Of a DNA stretch of 64,000 nt, positions 39,056 to 50,428 are shown piece by piece. The stretch comes from Bryum argenteum. Taxonomy: Eukaryota; Streptophyta; Bryopsida; Bryales; Bryaceae. Position 1 is the stretch's first letter, and each line of letters opens with the position of its first letter. The DNA is taken from the NCBI GenBank assembly GCA_037043015.1, contig CM073323.1, positions 26,750,758 to 26,814,757 on the forward strand, read 5' to 3'. Both the position numbers and the translations under genes were made by a program. The notes below the pieces were generated by a model. The model did not search any database and was not told the origin of the DNA. It saw nothing but the letters and a program-made list of their open reading frames with translations.

Positions 39056-40696
39056 GCTCTACGTCCAGCACCCAAAATCATGCTGAAAATGACTACAGAA
39101 TCTACCGACACGGGCAGCAACTCCACATTGAAAACAGCATTCTAGAATGTGCACTATTCAGCCAAATGCATCACCTAAAGGACCGAGTTTTCTCATGTCA
39201 TGAGCATTGAACCAGAGGAGGCTTTACCGTTTTGATGAACAGGACGTCGTGAGATGATTTGTCATCCCAAACCAATAACAAAACGCGCACATTCTGGCTG
39301 GCTTTTTTCTTCAGCAATTCACCGAGCGTCATGTCACCACCATCGACGACGGGACGGTTAACATCGCGAACCAGTCTGACTTTGTCCCACACTGACCATC
39401 CCGCAATGTACACCAAGTGCTGCGCATCATTGATAGCAGTACACATCTCTTCCCAACAGTGTCCATGCTGGTAAGGAACGCCACCATCCAGCATAACACT
39501 CGGCAGAGAATGATCATAAACATGCGCATCCTGGTAGAGCCTCACTCGACATCCTTGTCTCAAAGGGAAATACGTATTCGGCACGCCATGGGCACTTCCT
39601 ACGCCCTGGCTGTAGATAGGACTTTGCTCGACAGAAATGTACCGAGCCGAAACTCGAAGCTTCGCACCCTCCTTGGATGGGTTCCCTTCCTTGTCCACGA
39701 GATCGAACCAGCCGTCCACGACACCGCCATTGGCAAGCAAGTTTGCTGCGATACTAACCTCCCCGATTCTCTGGGAGCCCATCACGTCCTGGTCCTTGAC
39801 AACGAACCGAATGGTGTGCGTGTAATGAGCAACGGGCACGAGAAAGTGCTCGTTCCACTTGGGATTCGCATCGTTGTTGATCACTCGTGTGCGCGCTACT
39901 CGCGCTCCTGCCACCACCACCACCGTGTACGGGTCACTCGTGATCACTGAGCTCGGACCGTGCGCTCTACCCGCATTTTTCAGCTTCTGAAGTGGACCGG
40001 GCAGATTCTTGTCTGCGAACACTCGTAGCTTCTCGGAAAACATGTCCATGTTTGGTAAATTCACTGCCTCATGTATTGACGCTTCCAACGTCCCGTGAAG
40101 CAAGTAGCCCTCGTCTGGCGTCCCGTGCACTTGAATCGCACCCTCATGGTAACCTGCAACATCCAACTCTTAAAAACTTGAACTCTAATGCAATTCAAAT
40201 GCTGTGAATGTGCAATATGTACCTGAGTGCGGGCCATGGCCACCAGCAGGCGGATAAGGGTCAGCAACCTGGTGGAACGATTGTTGCTCATCTGTAATGC
40301 GACCTGCAGCATCGAACTCTTAAAATCCAACCAAGATTCGGAATCTGATGCAATCCAAATGATGTAATGATTGTGCTACGTACCTGAGTGGGGAGCTTGG
40401 ACATATGGTTGGCCACCAGCAGGGGTAAAAGGGTCAGAGACCTGGGTGAAATTGCCATCCAAAGGTGGCGGTGGATACAACTCCGGTGGGCCGGAGTTTT
40501 GCGGAGGAGGAACAGGTGCGGTGTAGCCTTGTGGAGGTGGATAAAGCTCGCCAGATAATGGAGAATTCTCCCGCGCGAACGACGAGGGACGCTGGGGGAT
40601 GATACCAGGCGGTGGAGATGGCGGCGTGTCTGGCGTTATGGGTGGTCCTCGCGACGGCGAAAACAATCTCCCAAATCCCCACCTCTCTCCTACCAT
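35913..40696 (-). CDS. Phospholipase D, C2 type, beta/gamma-like (complete)
   Basis: Hydrolyses membrane phospholipids to phosphatidic acid; C2-PLDs act at membranes in a calcium-dependent way. Twelve exons, all GT-AG with consistent phases: 40696-40384, 40303-40223, 40153-39228, 39031-38915, 38727-38536, 38449-38198, 38011-37943, 37841-37694, 37608-37460, 37121-36951, 36856-36659, 36209-35913. They total 970 codons, within the usual PLD beta/gamma range. Residues 1-131 are a Pro/Gly-rich leader typical of PLD beta. The C2 domain spans about 148-307 ([24 protein letters not shown]). The first HKD motif is H488-K490-D495 (HQKTVIVD) and the second H820-K822-D827 (HAKGMIVD). The [12 protein letters not shown] block and the C-terminal DDLTT are present. 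No lesion seen. It is the only intact copy of three. Exon 2 looks like a duplicate of the end of exon 1. Beta versus gamma assignment is by memory of the families. Confidence 0.93.
40154..40450 (-). repeat. Exon-plus-intron duplication in the PLD leader
   Basis: The end of exon 1 with intron 1 (80 nt) aligns to exon 2 with intron 2 (69 nt). Shared pieces include the coding stretch CTGCTGGTGGCCA, the exon end CACTCAG|GTAC, and the intronic TTTTAAGAGTT..GATG.TGCAG. The peptides [11 protein letters not shown] and [11 protein letters not shown] correspond. Exon 2 is 81 nt, so it inserts 27 residues in frame. Confidence 0.85.
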
Positions 40697-42435
40697 AGCT
40701 CGAACCCTAATCCCAATAACCTTGTATTAAAATCTGTCTGTATCTGCATCCACACACGATCGATCTCTCGCTCAGTTAGACCCACCCATTTCCATTCCCA
40801 CTAACTTCAGACCCACCACAACACGAAACAAGCTGAAATCCAAGGTCCAAAGAACTTCACTAACCCCTCAGATCAACCACCCCAGTCCATCAAATGAAGT
40901 CACTAGAATCAGTGCAAAATGGAATCAAACGCGGTACTTTCGATCGAGCAAATGAATTAATTCAGCTGTTCGGGCAAGAAGCCAATTGGAGTGATGAGAA
41001 GCGTGCGATTGTCAGCCTCACGAGAATCATAGAAGGCCAAATGCGGTGTTCTCTATCGTTACTTGCGACAGGGAACATCAGAAAGAAGATGAAGAAGTGC
41101 ACTTTGTCAACTGAGAAGCGAGTTGTGCCAATACCTTCTTTTTGTGATGAGGGCTTGCAGCAGTGATACTTAGAGCTGATTCAAGTGTTGCGGAGTTTGA
41201 GTCTGCAGCGCTGATGCTGCACAAGATCTTTAAGAGGGCGTGACCCCACAAAGGATAATTGCTACGAGGGAGTTAGAGTTTGTTCCGGGAATTTGTTTGA
41301 ACAAAGTTGTTAACGTGTTTACGTCTGAATTGTTGACGCTCTTAAGCTGCTTCCGAGTTGCTGACCCCTTCTGGGTTGACTGAGCCGGCGGGAGGTTTAC
41401 TAGGTGGCGGGATCGGGCGACGCCACTTGGACTCGCTCCGTGTGTATCTTCTACTCGGTGTCGGTAGGTACAACTCTCCCGTTTTTGCTTGGTCGGTAGG
41501 TAGAACTAGTAGTAGGTAGCAACTGCGTACGTACCTACTACACCTTGGGTTTCAGTTTTGTGAGTTTCTTGGGCCTATTCCGAAAAGCGGACTTCTCCAT
41601 CTTGCAAGATGACTTTCTTGGATCATGATGTAATCATCGTTGCAGTGGATTATTTTAAACCAATTCATTGCTGAAAAATCTATCATTTAAGGTACGTAGT
41701 TTGTTTTGTGAGTTACATTATGATCTTGGAAACCGTCGGTGTTCTTGAAAGCAGGATTTTCTGAAGAGGTGCAGGCATCAAACGGATCACAAATCGGGAC
41801 AATCGATCTCAAGATTTCTAAGCAATTACGGCCCCAATATCACTAGAAATTACAAAAATGACCTGATGTTAGATTTAGCAGAAAAACAAGTGGGGCATGG
41901 TCAAAGTATATATTAAGTAAGTGTGGTAACGTTGCAAGGGCATACTCTAGTGTAGAATGGAGGTTCCTCTTTTTAAATAAGTTGGCCAGCACTAATGATT
42001 ACAACCTTGTGACGGATTTGTCATTTATAATTTCTTATTTTTTTAACATAATGTTTTGTATGATTATTTAAATTTATCTAAGAGAAATAAAATAAGGGAA
42101 ATAGGTTTGTTTGAGCACGAGTGAAAACATGGACCCAAGGGATCAAGTCTTACACGGCTGAGTATACGTAAAGCCTTGAATACATCACGGTGTACAAAGT
42201 ATACGGCCCGGTGTAAAACGCCTCGGGCGTCATTAATGGAGAAAATGCCACGTGGTGCTTTGGTAAACCCTCAAATATTTTGAACCCTACATAAGGATTG
42301 GCACTAACATGGCGCCCCTTGTGACGTGGTAAACCATTTCCTTCCTCACAAGGCACGTGGCACGACGATACAATGCAAGGTATATACAAAACTAGGGACC
42401 AAACCAGGGTCTCCAATTTCTCACTATGGAGCCCT
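40697..42435. other. Upstream of PLD: promoter region and intergenic
   Basis: The C-rich stretch at about 40740-40890 is likely the PLD 5' leader and promoter on the minus strand; I cannot place a TATA box. A 90-codon plus-strand frame (40894-41166) resembles nothing I know. The rest is non-coding. No gene is supported here. Confidence 0.4.
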
Positions 42436-42693
42436 AAACCCCAATTCCGTTAAAATGGCATTATGCCATGTGCCATTTTGTCACACTAGATCTTACATTT
42501 GTGCTCATATAAAATGGTATATTCTGTAATATCACAATTTTTTTGTAATATCACTTCTTTATATACATTGTCACTCATTTTCCCTAATATCATCTTAAAA
42601 TTCTGTTATATCACATGGTTTTTGAGCTACAGTTCAGAAAGTTGAGGTGTGCCATTTTACCGGAATTATGCCATTTTAACGGAATTGGGGTTT
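42436..42693. mobile_element. MITE-like element with perfect 26-bp terminal inverted repeats
   Basis: 258 bp. Its left end, beginning AAACCCCAATTCCGTTAAAA (42436-42461), is exactly reverse-complemented at 42668-42693. The interior is AT-rich, repeats TAATATCA-like words and has no coding capacity. Both flanks have CT next to the element, possibly a 2-bp target duplication; no longer duplication is seen, so the superfamily is not assigned. Perfect termini suggest a recent insertion. Confidence 0.85.
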
Positions 42694-43755
42694 CTACTAG
42701 ACTCATGCAGAACCTTCCGCCAACTGCTACTGCGCATGTAAGTGCAAGTAGGTGGGGGTATTTAAAGTAGTTGCATGGCAACTAGTAGGGTAGTCATGGT
42801 ACATGGCATATAATAACATTCCGCGGCATGAGGTTAGTTGACTATAGTTGTTGACATAAGTGTTGCCAATATACTCTTTAGAGATACAAAAATGAAGTGT
42901 GTATATAGTACCAAGTACACTAGCTTCTGAACCCAATATACTCCCATGGTATATTCAAGACGGTTTTGCATTAGTGGAGGCAATGTGCTCAAAATCCTAA
43001 TGGTTTATCTTTCACTAGCTTTATCTTCCAACTCCAACTTTCAATGTACTAATGGTGTACGCCTTAAGTTTAGCAATGTTGGTTTTAGATTTAGCGGTTT
43101 TGGTTGCTGATATTGATCTCATGTCAAATTCAAGATGAAGCCAAAATTATCATTCTAATTGGTCCAATCTCCAAGCACACTACCAGTACCTTATCAATGT
43201 TTGAAAGTTTGCACTAAGATGATAACAAATTAACAAATTAGGAGAATGCGCAAGTGGTACTCAACTCGTCTCATTCAAAACCAAACGTCAAACATATAAA
43301 TTGACAGGGTTGGAAGTAAAAAACAATGCATTGATTGATCAAGACTCGAGGTTTTTCCAAGCAAATAAGAAACCTCAAACACTGACTCCTAAACGAGGAC
43401 CCAAACATTCGTTTTTCAATCACAGCTCTCGGAAAGAGCCCACCAAGTCAAAAATTCGGAACAGCAGAGGAGTGTCACGTTACAAGATCTTGGAGATCAC
43501 AAAATCAAAAGGCTGAGAATCAGGTGAATTGGTTCAGTCTAACAGTGGAAGAGATTACATTCAACCTTAGTCCAATGGATAAAAAAGAAATGGTCCTCAC
43601 TTCCTGCAGCAAAGCCTGAAATCTTGCATGAATTCAAGATGTCCAACACCAATTGATTGTAATCAAACATCTTCTTCAATCGACATTCGTCCTTATATAA
43701 AGCTTAAAGAAAAAAAAAATAGAAAACTAAAACAAAGGCAGCGCCATCTTCATTC
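42694..43755. other. Intergenic, no gene seen
   Basis: AT-rich; short frames only. The A-rich run at about 43710-43730 lies just past the FYVE-ankyrin gene and is probably its 3' untranslated region. Confidence 0.5.
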
Positions 43756-45922
43756 TTAGCTCAATCTCGCAGCTGCTATTCGCTGCCGCATCTTGTATCC
43801 CAAGGTCGTTTGTGCACAGTCAACAGGACTCTCTCCTGCAAGCGCATTCACTTCAGTTAGTCCACTCGTCCGATTCAATGAAGATCAATTTTTTTCTCGT
43901 GTATTGTTGAAACTGTCAACTGAAAGATGTTCTACTAATGGCCAGTATTGCAGATAGCTCTAAATTTCTCCAAGGAGGTACTCAAGCTATAGAACAATAT
44001 AGACATTATGATTGGAATCGAAACACGAGTTAGACTGCACGAGAACATATCATACCTTGTGAATTCTTGGCGGACACATTGGCACCAGCGTCCATCAACA
44101 TAAATGTGATCTCCGTGAAATTGAACATCGCAGCCTGCGAGTATCACCGACAGATTTTCAGCACTCTTCAGCACCTTCAAAGCTTTGGTGCCATCAAAAG
44201 ATGCCATCAGCCTGGATAATATACGAGATTACTTCGCATGAATGAACATACAATCAGAGGTCCGCTTCACATCGATGAGGATTAACAGGCTTACCAAGTG
44301 AAGCAGTGACATGCCTTGTTTGTCAACATAGTTAGGATCAAGTCCCTGCAACATGTACGTCCGATGAGCTTTACTAAATCGTAAGAAACAAGGAGAACTC
44401 GTGAAAAACTTCGATACCCCAACAGCTCGACAAGAAGGATAGCCTTCCTAAAGCTCATCGAGAGTACTCTGATATGCTGCTCTGCGGGTGGAGCACTGCA
44501 GAAACAAAGAGGCAAAGATACGAAACACCAACCCGTGCCAGTAGGTCTTTCACTGCAGCAGTATCTGCAGCTTTGACAGCCTCCCTGAGTCCCTGCAAGG
44601 TCAAGACAATAATCACCAACCCAAGAAGAATCTTTCATGAAGCAAGACATATATCATTGGCAACAGAAACGAAGGAAGGCTGGCACCGATGTATCTAAGA
44701 AGTTTGCGCGCATATTGAGAGCTACCCATCGAAAGAATCGGAAAACCACGTCATGTCGAAAACTGCAAAAGCGAAGAAAGACTCACGAAGACATACCTCT
44801 CCAGTAGCCTCAAACGACTTAGAAGAAGGCTTGCTTTTTCCTTGTGGAGTGTATCCACTTTGGAAAAATAAACTGCAAAAGTGACGGACAAGACGGGTGT
44901 AATTCATAAGTATGGGAAAATAGTCAGCTACCGTAATTCTATGCTCGAAAGAGCTCCCCTTAGCAAGAATCGAAACTCTATGATCATCAAATAAGGGAAC
45001 AAAAGCGAACCTCGGCATGCTGCTCCCATACGACGAGGTATTTCCACCAGAAGTAGCACCCGAGGACGAAGCCTTTCTTGGTTTCACTTGCTGCACTGTG
45101 GACGATGGCGAGGGTGAGCGCATCTGGCAAGACAGATTCTCACTTTAATCAACAAACTGTGTCAGATTTTACAAAAAAATTCATGATCAGAATCCATGCA
45201 TGGAACACAGAATGAGTATACCTCTGGCGCAGGACGAGGAGGAGAAGCAGCAGGAGCCGGAGCTTCACATATACACAGCGGCATACCACAAGTGCACTCC
45301 ACGGCTGGAGTTGCCGGTGGTGGAGTAGGGGCAACCTGAACCTCGTTACGAGCACCCGACGAAAGACTCATTTTGCTGATCGATGCACTTGTCGTCTCAA
45401 TTGGATCTCCAATGTTTTTAGCATACGAATTAGCACTGACCGGCTTCGCTTTAGCCCTGGCAAACAAAATTGATCAATTTTGATAACACAAACGAATTCC
45501 GCCGTAATAGGAGCTGGAAAAGAGCTATTACTCAACAAAAGTGCTCACAAACATACTTGGGAGGCTTCATGCAGTCGTCACAAACGCGTACAGGGGTATA
45601 GATACCGAATTGAGGAAGAGCCTGAACACCATTTGAACTCTGTCAATTACAATCGTCCCATCACAAACTCAACCACTTAATTCTTAAAACCCTAGTTGCA
45701 ACCCTACCTTCTGATTCGAGGAGTGCTCATTGCAGAGGCTTCGCCCACAAGCGCGACAATGATGCTGCAAAACCAGATTCAGGGTCAGTGCAAGTTCCAA
45801 ATCCGAAAAGCAGCAACAACAGCTGATGATGATGATGATCTTACCCTACGCTTGAAGGTAGTGAAAGTGCAATTGCACACTCTGCACTGCGAGACTTCTT
45901 CATAAGGAGGAGGATCTTCCAT
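43756..45922 (-). CDS. FYVE-type zinc finger plus ankyrin-repeat protein (complete)
   Basis: Ten exons, assembled from the sequence with consistent phases: 45922-45845, 45764-45708, 45621-45557, 45456-45222, 45123-45011, 44872-44797, 44592-44533, 44345-44295, 44134-44056, 43835-43756. They total 894 nt, or 297 aa, ending in TAA. Residues 13-62 form a FYVE-like double zinc site: CRVC, the KRRHHCRACG signature, and VCDDC. The usual WxxD element before the first cysteine pair is absent. A Pro/Ser-rich linker includes a second Cys cluster, CTCGMPLCIC, around residues 105-125. Ankyrin repeats fill about 209-285 (GLREAVKAADTAAVKDLL, GLDPNYVDKQGMSLLHLAA, TEITFMLMDAGANVSAKN). FYVE domains typically bind PI3P on endosomes, so an endosomal adaptor is the likely role. 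Plant relatives are sometimes annotated as VPS27-like. Every exon is short, which hides the gene from simple ORF scans. Confidence 0.88.
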
Positions 45923-46898
45923 TGCCACCAGATTAGGGTTGCACGAACACTCTTGAGGGTATCAGCTCGATCGATCAATCACGGCACATTCCTATTGAAC
46001 CACAGAACTGGGTTCAGCAAATAAAGACTGACCCAGCAGATCCACCGACAAGGGATTGAAAAGGTGGGTACCCTCGGAATAAAGCTGAACGCTGGCTCCC
46101 TGCAATTTGAGCGGTGGCTGGACTGGAAAAAGTCGGTTGGGGATTGTTCTCCGGGTGGCAGAAGTGACAATTTCTGATGCCACTTTGCGTATTAAAGATG
46201 CGATGTGTAAGCGAAGCAGCAAGTCCAGTGCTTGATTGATCGTCCAGTTCTGCAACAACGATGATGAGGCTGCTGTTGCTCCTACTGCGTGGGACCTGTG
46301 AGGCTTCTTTCATACCCGGATCTTGGTTGTCGTTACTATGGCAAGCGTAGGCATTGCGACCGGGTCTCAACCCGACCGGGTCTCAACGTCAGACATTCCC
46401 GTAGCTGTATAGCCATTTTGATGGGAATTAGATTGATTTTTGTAAGATGTTAATAATAAGATGTTAAGAATTAAAAATACTCGAAGAATTTGGAAGCTGG
46501 ATAAAAAAACTTAGGTTATATTTAAATCTTGAAAAGAAATCATTTATTTGATAATCATGTGTCAAATTGGACGTACTTTAGTATCAACACTTGGTTGTCC
46601 AAGCAATTTTTTGGACCTTCAAAACCACAAATTATGATATTACCACCTTGTGTGGATTGATGTAAGGTTAAATCATATTTACTAGTTTTTGTAACTTTCA
46701 ATCGTGAGATTTTGGACCTAATTACACTCATGATAACCTTAATTGTTGAATTTGTACTATTTGTTGGATTGTAAAATTCAAAGTTGGTGTAAGTTTTTAT
46801 TTGGGCATTGTTTGGAAGACAGTCTAATTTGTGCAAGAAGGGACTTGATAATGTTACCCCAAGCATTGCTCTCAGATTTTTTTTGTTATGTAAATAAC
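45923..46898. other. Upstream of the FYVE-ankyrin gene
   Basis: Likely promoter and 5' leader of the minus-strand gene. It contains a short tandem repeat of CGACCGGGTCTCAAC at about 46350-46387. Minus-strand frames of 88-118 codons at 46014-46370 lack recognisable domains. No TATA box placed. Confidence 0.4.
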
Positions 46899-47215
46899 TG
46901 AGGGCCACTTTATACAGAGGCCAGGGCCGGCTGGAGGCTGGGCCGGATTCGACGGCTAGGGCTTGGGCCCAAGTTGGGAGTTTGGGACTTGGTTAACCTT
47001 GTCCCAATTGCATCACTTGGGCCCGAACATTTTGGCGCCAAAACAGTGCCACGTGGGATGCCACATAGGATAAAGTGAAGTTTTGGTCGGGCCCTAGTCG
47101 GGTCCTAGTATAAAGCCCTTGGGCCCGATTTGAAAGAATCGAGCCATCATATTGGTTGGAATTTGAAGAATTTGGGCCGGCCCTCAATCTGGCCCCAAGT
47201 ATAAAGTGGCCCTTA
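46899..47215. mobile_element. MITE-like element with GC-rich interior
   Basis: AGGGCCACTTTATAC (46901-46915) is exactly reverse-complemented at 47199-47213, and imperfect pairing continues inward (CCAGGGCCGGC versus GGGCCGGCCC). The interior is rich in GGGCC words and sits in AT-rich surroundings. No clear target duplication. A diverged relative appears to lie at 48690-48830. Confidence 0.7.
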
Positions 47216-50096
47216 AGTTGAGAACACCCATGCGAACTCTTAAAAACTCATTACGCTTTTTCAGCCTTTATGCAAATTAATTTTTGGAAGATTGTACCCA
47301 AAAAAAATGGTAAATTACGAATAAATGTAAAATTTTGAGGTTTGGAAAAATTTAATAAATTTAATTTAATTCTTTTTTTTAAATGTTAGGATTTTTCTAA
47401 CATTGGATGAAAGAAATCCTAAAAATAATCTTGCCCTATTTTCGCTTGAGAACTGACATTTGCCTAATAAAATTTCAAGATTGGAATTTAGCTTTTTAAA
47501 TTTTACCACACATGGTGTTTTTATTACCGCATCCACACCAAATTATAGTCCAAAATACCAAGATTACATTCTTCAAGAGAGTTGCCCGAAACAACAAAAA
47601 ACAATTTTGGATTTCTTGTGAACTTGGGAGTTAATGAGCATGAATTTTTTTGCTAATACAATTATTAACGGGAATAATGTGGCCAAACCTTCAAGTTCTA
47701 TTATATTTCTAGAATGTTCCTTGCTAATAGAAATCTAGTAGTAGAGAGTGATTGTATTTCATTTTCACTAATTTTTGGATATATATTGATACCAAAACAT
47801 GGGATGGTGAATTATGACTTTGTAGGTTTTCAAACCTACTATTGAGTAAAACCTTATCTTGTTGTTATTTAAGACTTAGGCTTGAAACAATTTATGCACA
47901 TCCCACTTAAAGTCCTGTAGATTGCAAATGCAAATAAATCTACCCATATCTTCCTCAATGAAAAAAGTTTTTTAGATAAAATTTTCAAATTTTTTGCATG
48001 TATATATAGTGGTTCTTTTACTATAACTCCTTGGATATTAGAAGAATGATTATCTGCTTTGTATTCATTTTAATTAGCAAAAGACAATTAGAACCTTAAT
48101 GTTTAGTAGTACATTCTTAGTCATTGTTATTGTCAGAACTTAGTGTTTTAAAGGTAAAACTTTGAAAAAAATATAATTTAAAACCGATATAGCTTTTAAC
48201 TTCTTCTGAATCTTTTTTAAAAGTTTAGTTTGAAAGTTGACACTAAAAGAAAATGGCAAAAAAGTGACGTCTCTAGTGACTTGATAAATTATTATATTCC
48301 TTTAATAAAATTTTAAAAAAAGAAAAAAAAGAAAAAAAAGGTCTAATTTGTGCTTATAGTGACATGTAAATATTTTTTTTACTTGTCAATTTTCCTCAAA
48401 TTTTTGCTAATCTAGTAGGCTACAGTATAACTTATTGCGCCAAAAACAAAAATCTAAAAGGAAAGTGAAAATTTTAATAATTTATGCGAATGTTTTTGGA
48501 AGCACGATAAATAGGCTCTCTTGCGTCATTAGGAACAAGTCACTACGGAAGTCACTTTGTGTGCAATTTTCCATTAGTGTGAACATATTTTAAGTATTAA
48601 TCATCAACAGATCCAAAAAATACAAACACTTACTTATCATAAAGAAATAAAATAAAAATAAAATAAAATATTAACATTGATATATTCAAAGGCTACTTTA
48701 TATTGTGGCCAGTTTGGAGTCGGGCCTATTTAGTAATATGATGGCCTTGACTTTACAAAGTCGGCCATAAATTGGCATGGAAGAAAGAAAACTTAAATTT
48801 CATGGTAGAGCAATGCCCACTTTACAAAGTAAACACTCTTTACCAATACATTTTAGAGAAGAAAAATGACATATAAACATCATGACCATAGTTCAACACT
48901 TTTCCGCTGTGATAGAGCTTTGTATTTGAAGATACGATCAACGTTACATCTAATAATAGTGCCTTTCCCAACGTTTCGAGCACTTCCAACCATTGTATGT
49001 CATGTGCTACTTGGTACCTCCCGAATCTCTCTAGTATAACCTCCACAAAATCCGAAATTTCTCTAGTACGGTGTTATTATGTGGGAGGCTTATACTGCCT
49101 ACGGGGGCAAGGGGTACCTTACACTGTGCTTTCCATATGGAATACGTGCGACTTCCATGAACATCGATGAATGAGGATGAATGTCATCCAAAGCACTAGT
49201 GGGAACCTTTGGATTTGATATCTAGTTTTATAGTTTTCCGTCAAACCATCTATATGTCATCTGATACAAATACGCTTCAACATACATAATATTACAACTT
49301 TTTTGCAATATTTCTTTGTACATTACATTTACCCGCACTTCTTCACACGAATCTGTCCAATTATTTGGCCTATGTGCACATCAGAAACAAATTCGTGAAG
49401 CTTCCGTATAGCATTGAATTTCTAATTAACTCCTCAACTTTCAACACCATCACATTTTCTTGTCTGGAATGCAAATATGAAATTGTCTCCTGGCCTCGAG
49501 CAACCAATTCAGAAGTGGACACGGTTGTTTCTTGTTTTCTTTGTCACTCATCTTTAAACTTCTTGGACTTGATTGAAGCTTCCATTATTCTATTTAACTT
49601 TTTAAAACTAAATATTTTCTGAGAATTCATCGTCATCAAAAGATGCCACCAGATCTTCCTTATGAAAACTTTTGGTCATTGGAATATCCTCAATAGTTAA
49701 CCTACAAAATACGAGTCAAATTAAAGAACGCACTTACATACTTGAACCACTTTTTATGAACCAATATATTTATCCCTGTAACTTTAAAGTGACCTGAAAA
49801 AAAATTGTACTGAGAGCTGACTTGGAGAATTATTGCATATGCTATGCCTCAAACTTTTTTTGTTAATGATCTTCGAAAGTCAAAAGCTTCCCAATTATCA
49901 TGTTGTAAGGCTCCCGTATTAAAGCATCTGTTGTCTGCTTTGCAACACTGTTGTACTCTTACTTAGTGAGAGTTTTCACATTATCGTATCAATAGGGTAG
50001 TATACTACTGAAACAATAATGACTATGCTAGAGGCTTTCTATCGAATTTTGTGCCATGTTCAAGATGAAATGATTGTTACAACGGGAATTTAAGAG
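47216..50096. other. AT-rich intergenic, no gene recognised
   Basis: Long A/T runs and short frames. At 48690-48830 the ends GGCTACTTTATATTGTGGCC and CCCACTTTACAAAGT resemble the termini of the element at 46899, suggesting a decayed copy. The 85-codon frame at 49365-49622 shows nothing I recognise. Confidence 0.45.
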
Positions 50097-50354
50097 GTGT
50101 TGTTTAACATTAAAACTCATCATTGGTTGAAAGCCACTAATAAGGTTGTACAAGATGCTATGGAACGGAGTAGAGATGGTGGCGCCGACAAACCAAGAAA
50201 GAAGTTTGATTGCATCACATGTGGTGAAGAATATAAAGTATTTTCACAATCTAATTATTTGGAAATTTATCCGTTAGGAGTTCAAAAGAGATTTGCATAT
50301 TTGTTAGGACCCGTCACCGTGGAGCCCATGCTCGTAGGCCAGGATGACGGTTAA
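50097..50354 (+). other. Open frame with a CxxC pair, possibly transposon-derived
   Basis: 85 codons with a basic stretch and then FDCITCGEEYKVFSQ, in which the two cysteines look like half of a zinc site. I do not recognise the family. It is short, isolated, and immediately followed by a G-rich palindrome, so a decayed transposase fragment is more likely than a cellular gene. No partner exon found. Confidence 0.3.
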
Positions 50355-50397
50355 CGGTTGGTAGTTAATCAACCATTATCAACAAACTATATATTGT

Positions 50398-50428
50398 CAG
50401 TGGGGGGGGGGGGGCATGTCCCCCACTA
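50398..50428. repeat. 13-G run in a G/C palindrome
   Basis: A run of 13 G (50402-50414) followed by CATGTCCCCCACT makes an inverted repeat of the AGTGGGGG..CCCCCACT type. The G-run length is likely uncertain in the assembly. Confidence 0.7.

Noticed and set aside
39417..39950. 177-codon plus-strand open frame
   Set aside because: Antisense shadow of PLD exon 3, which encodes the C2 domain on the minus strand.
40894..41166. 90-codon frame upstream of PLD as a divergent gene
   Set aside because: No domain, no splice partner and no codon signal that I could see; too weak to call a gene.
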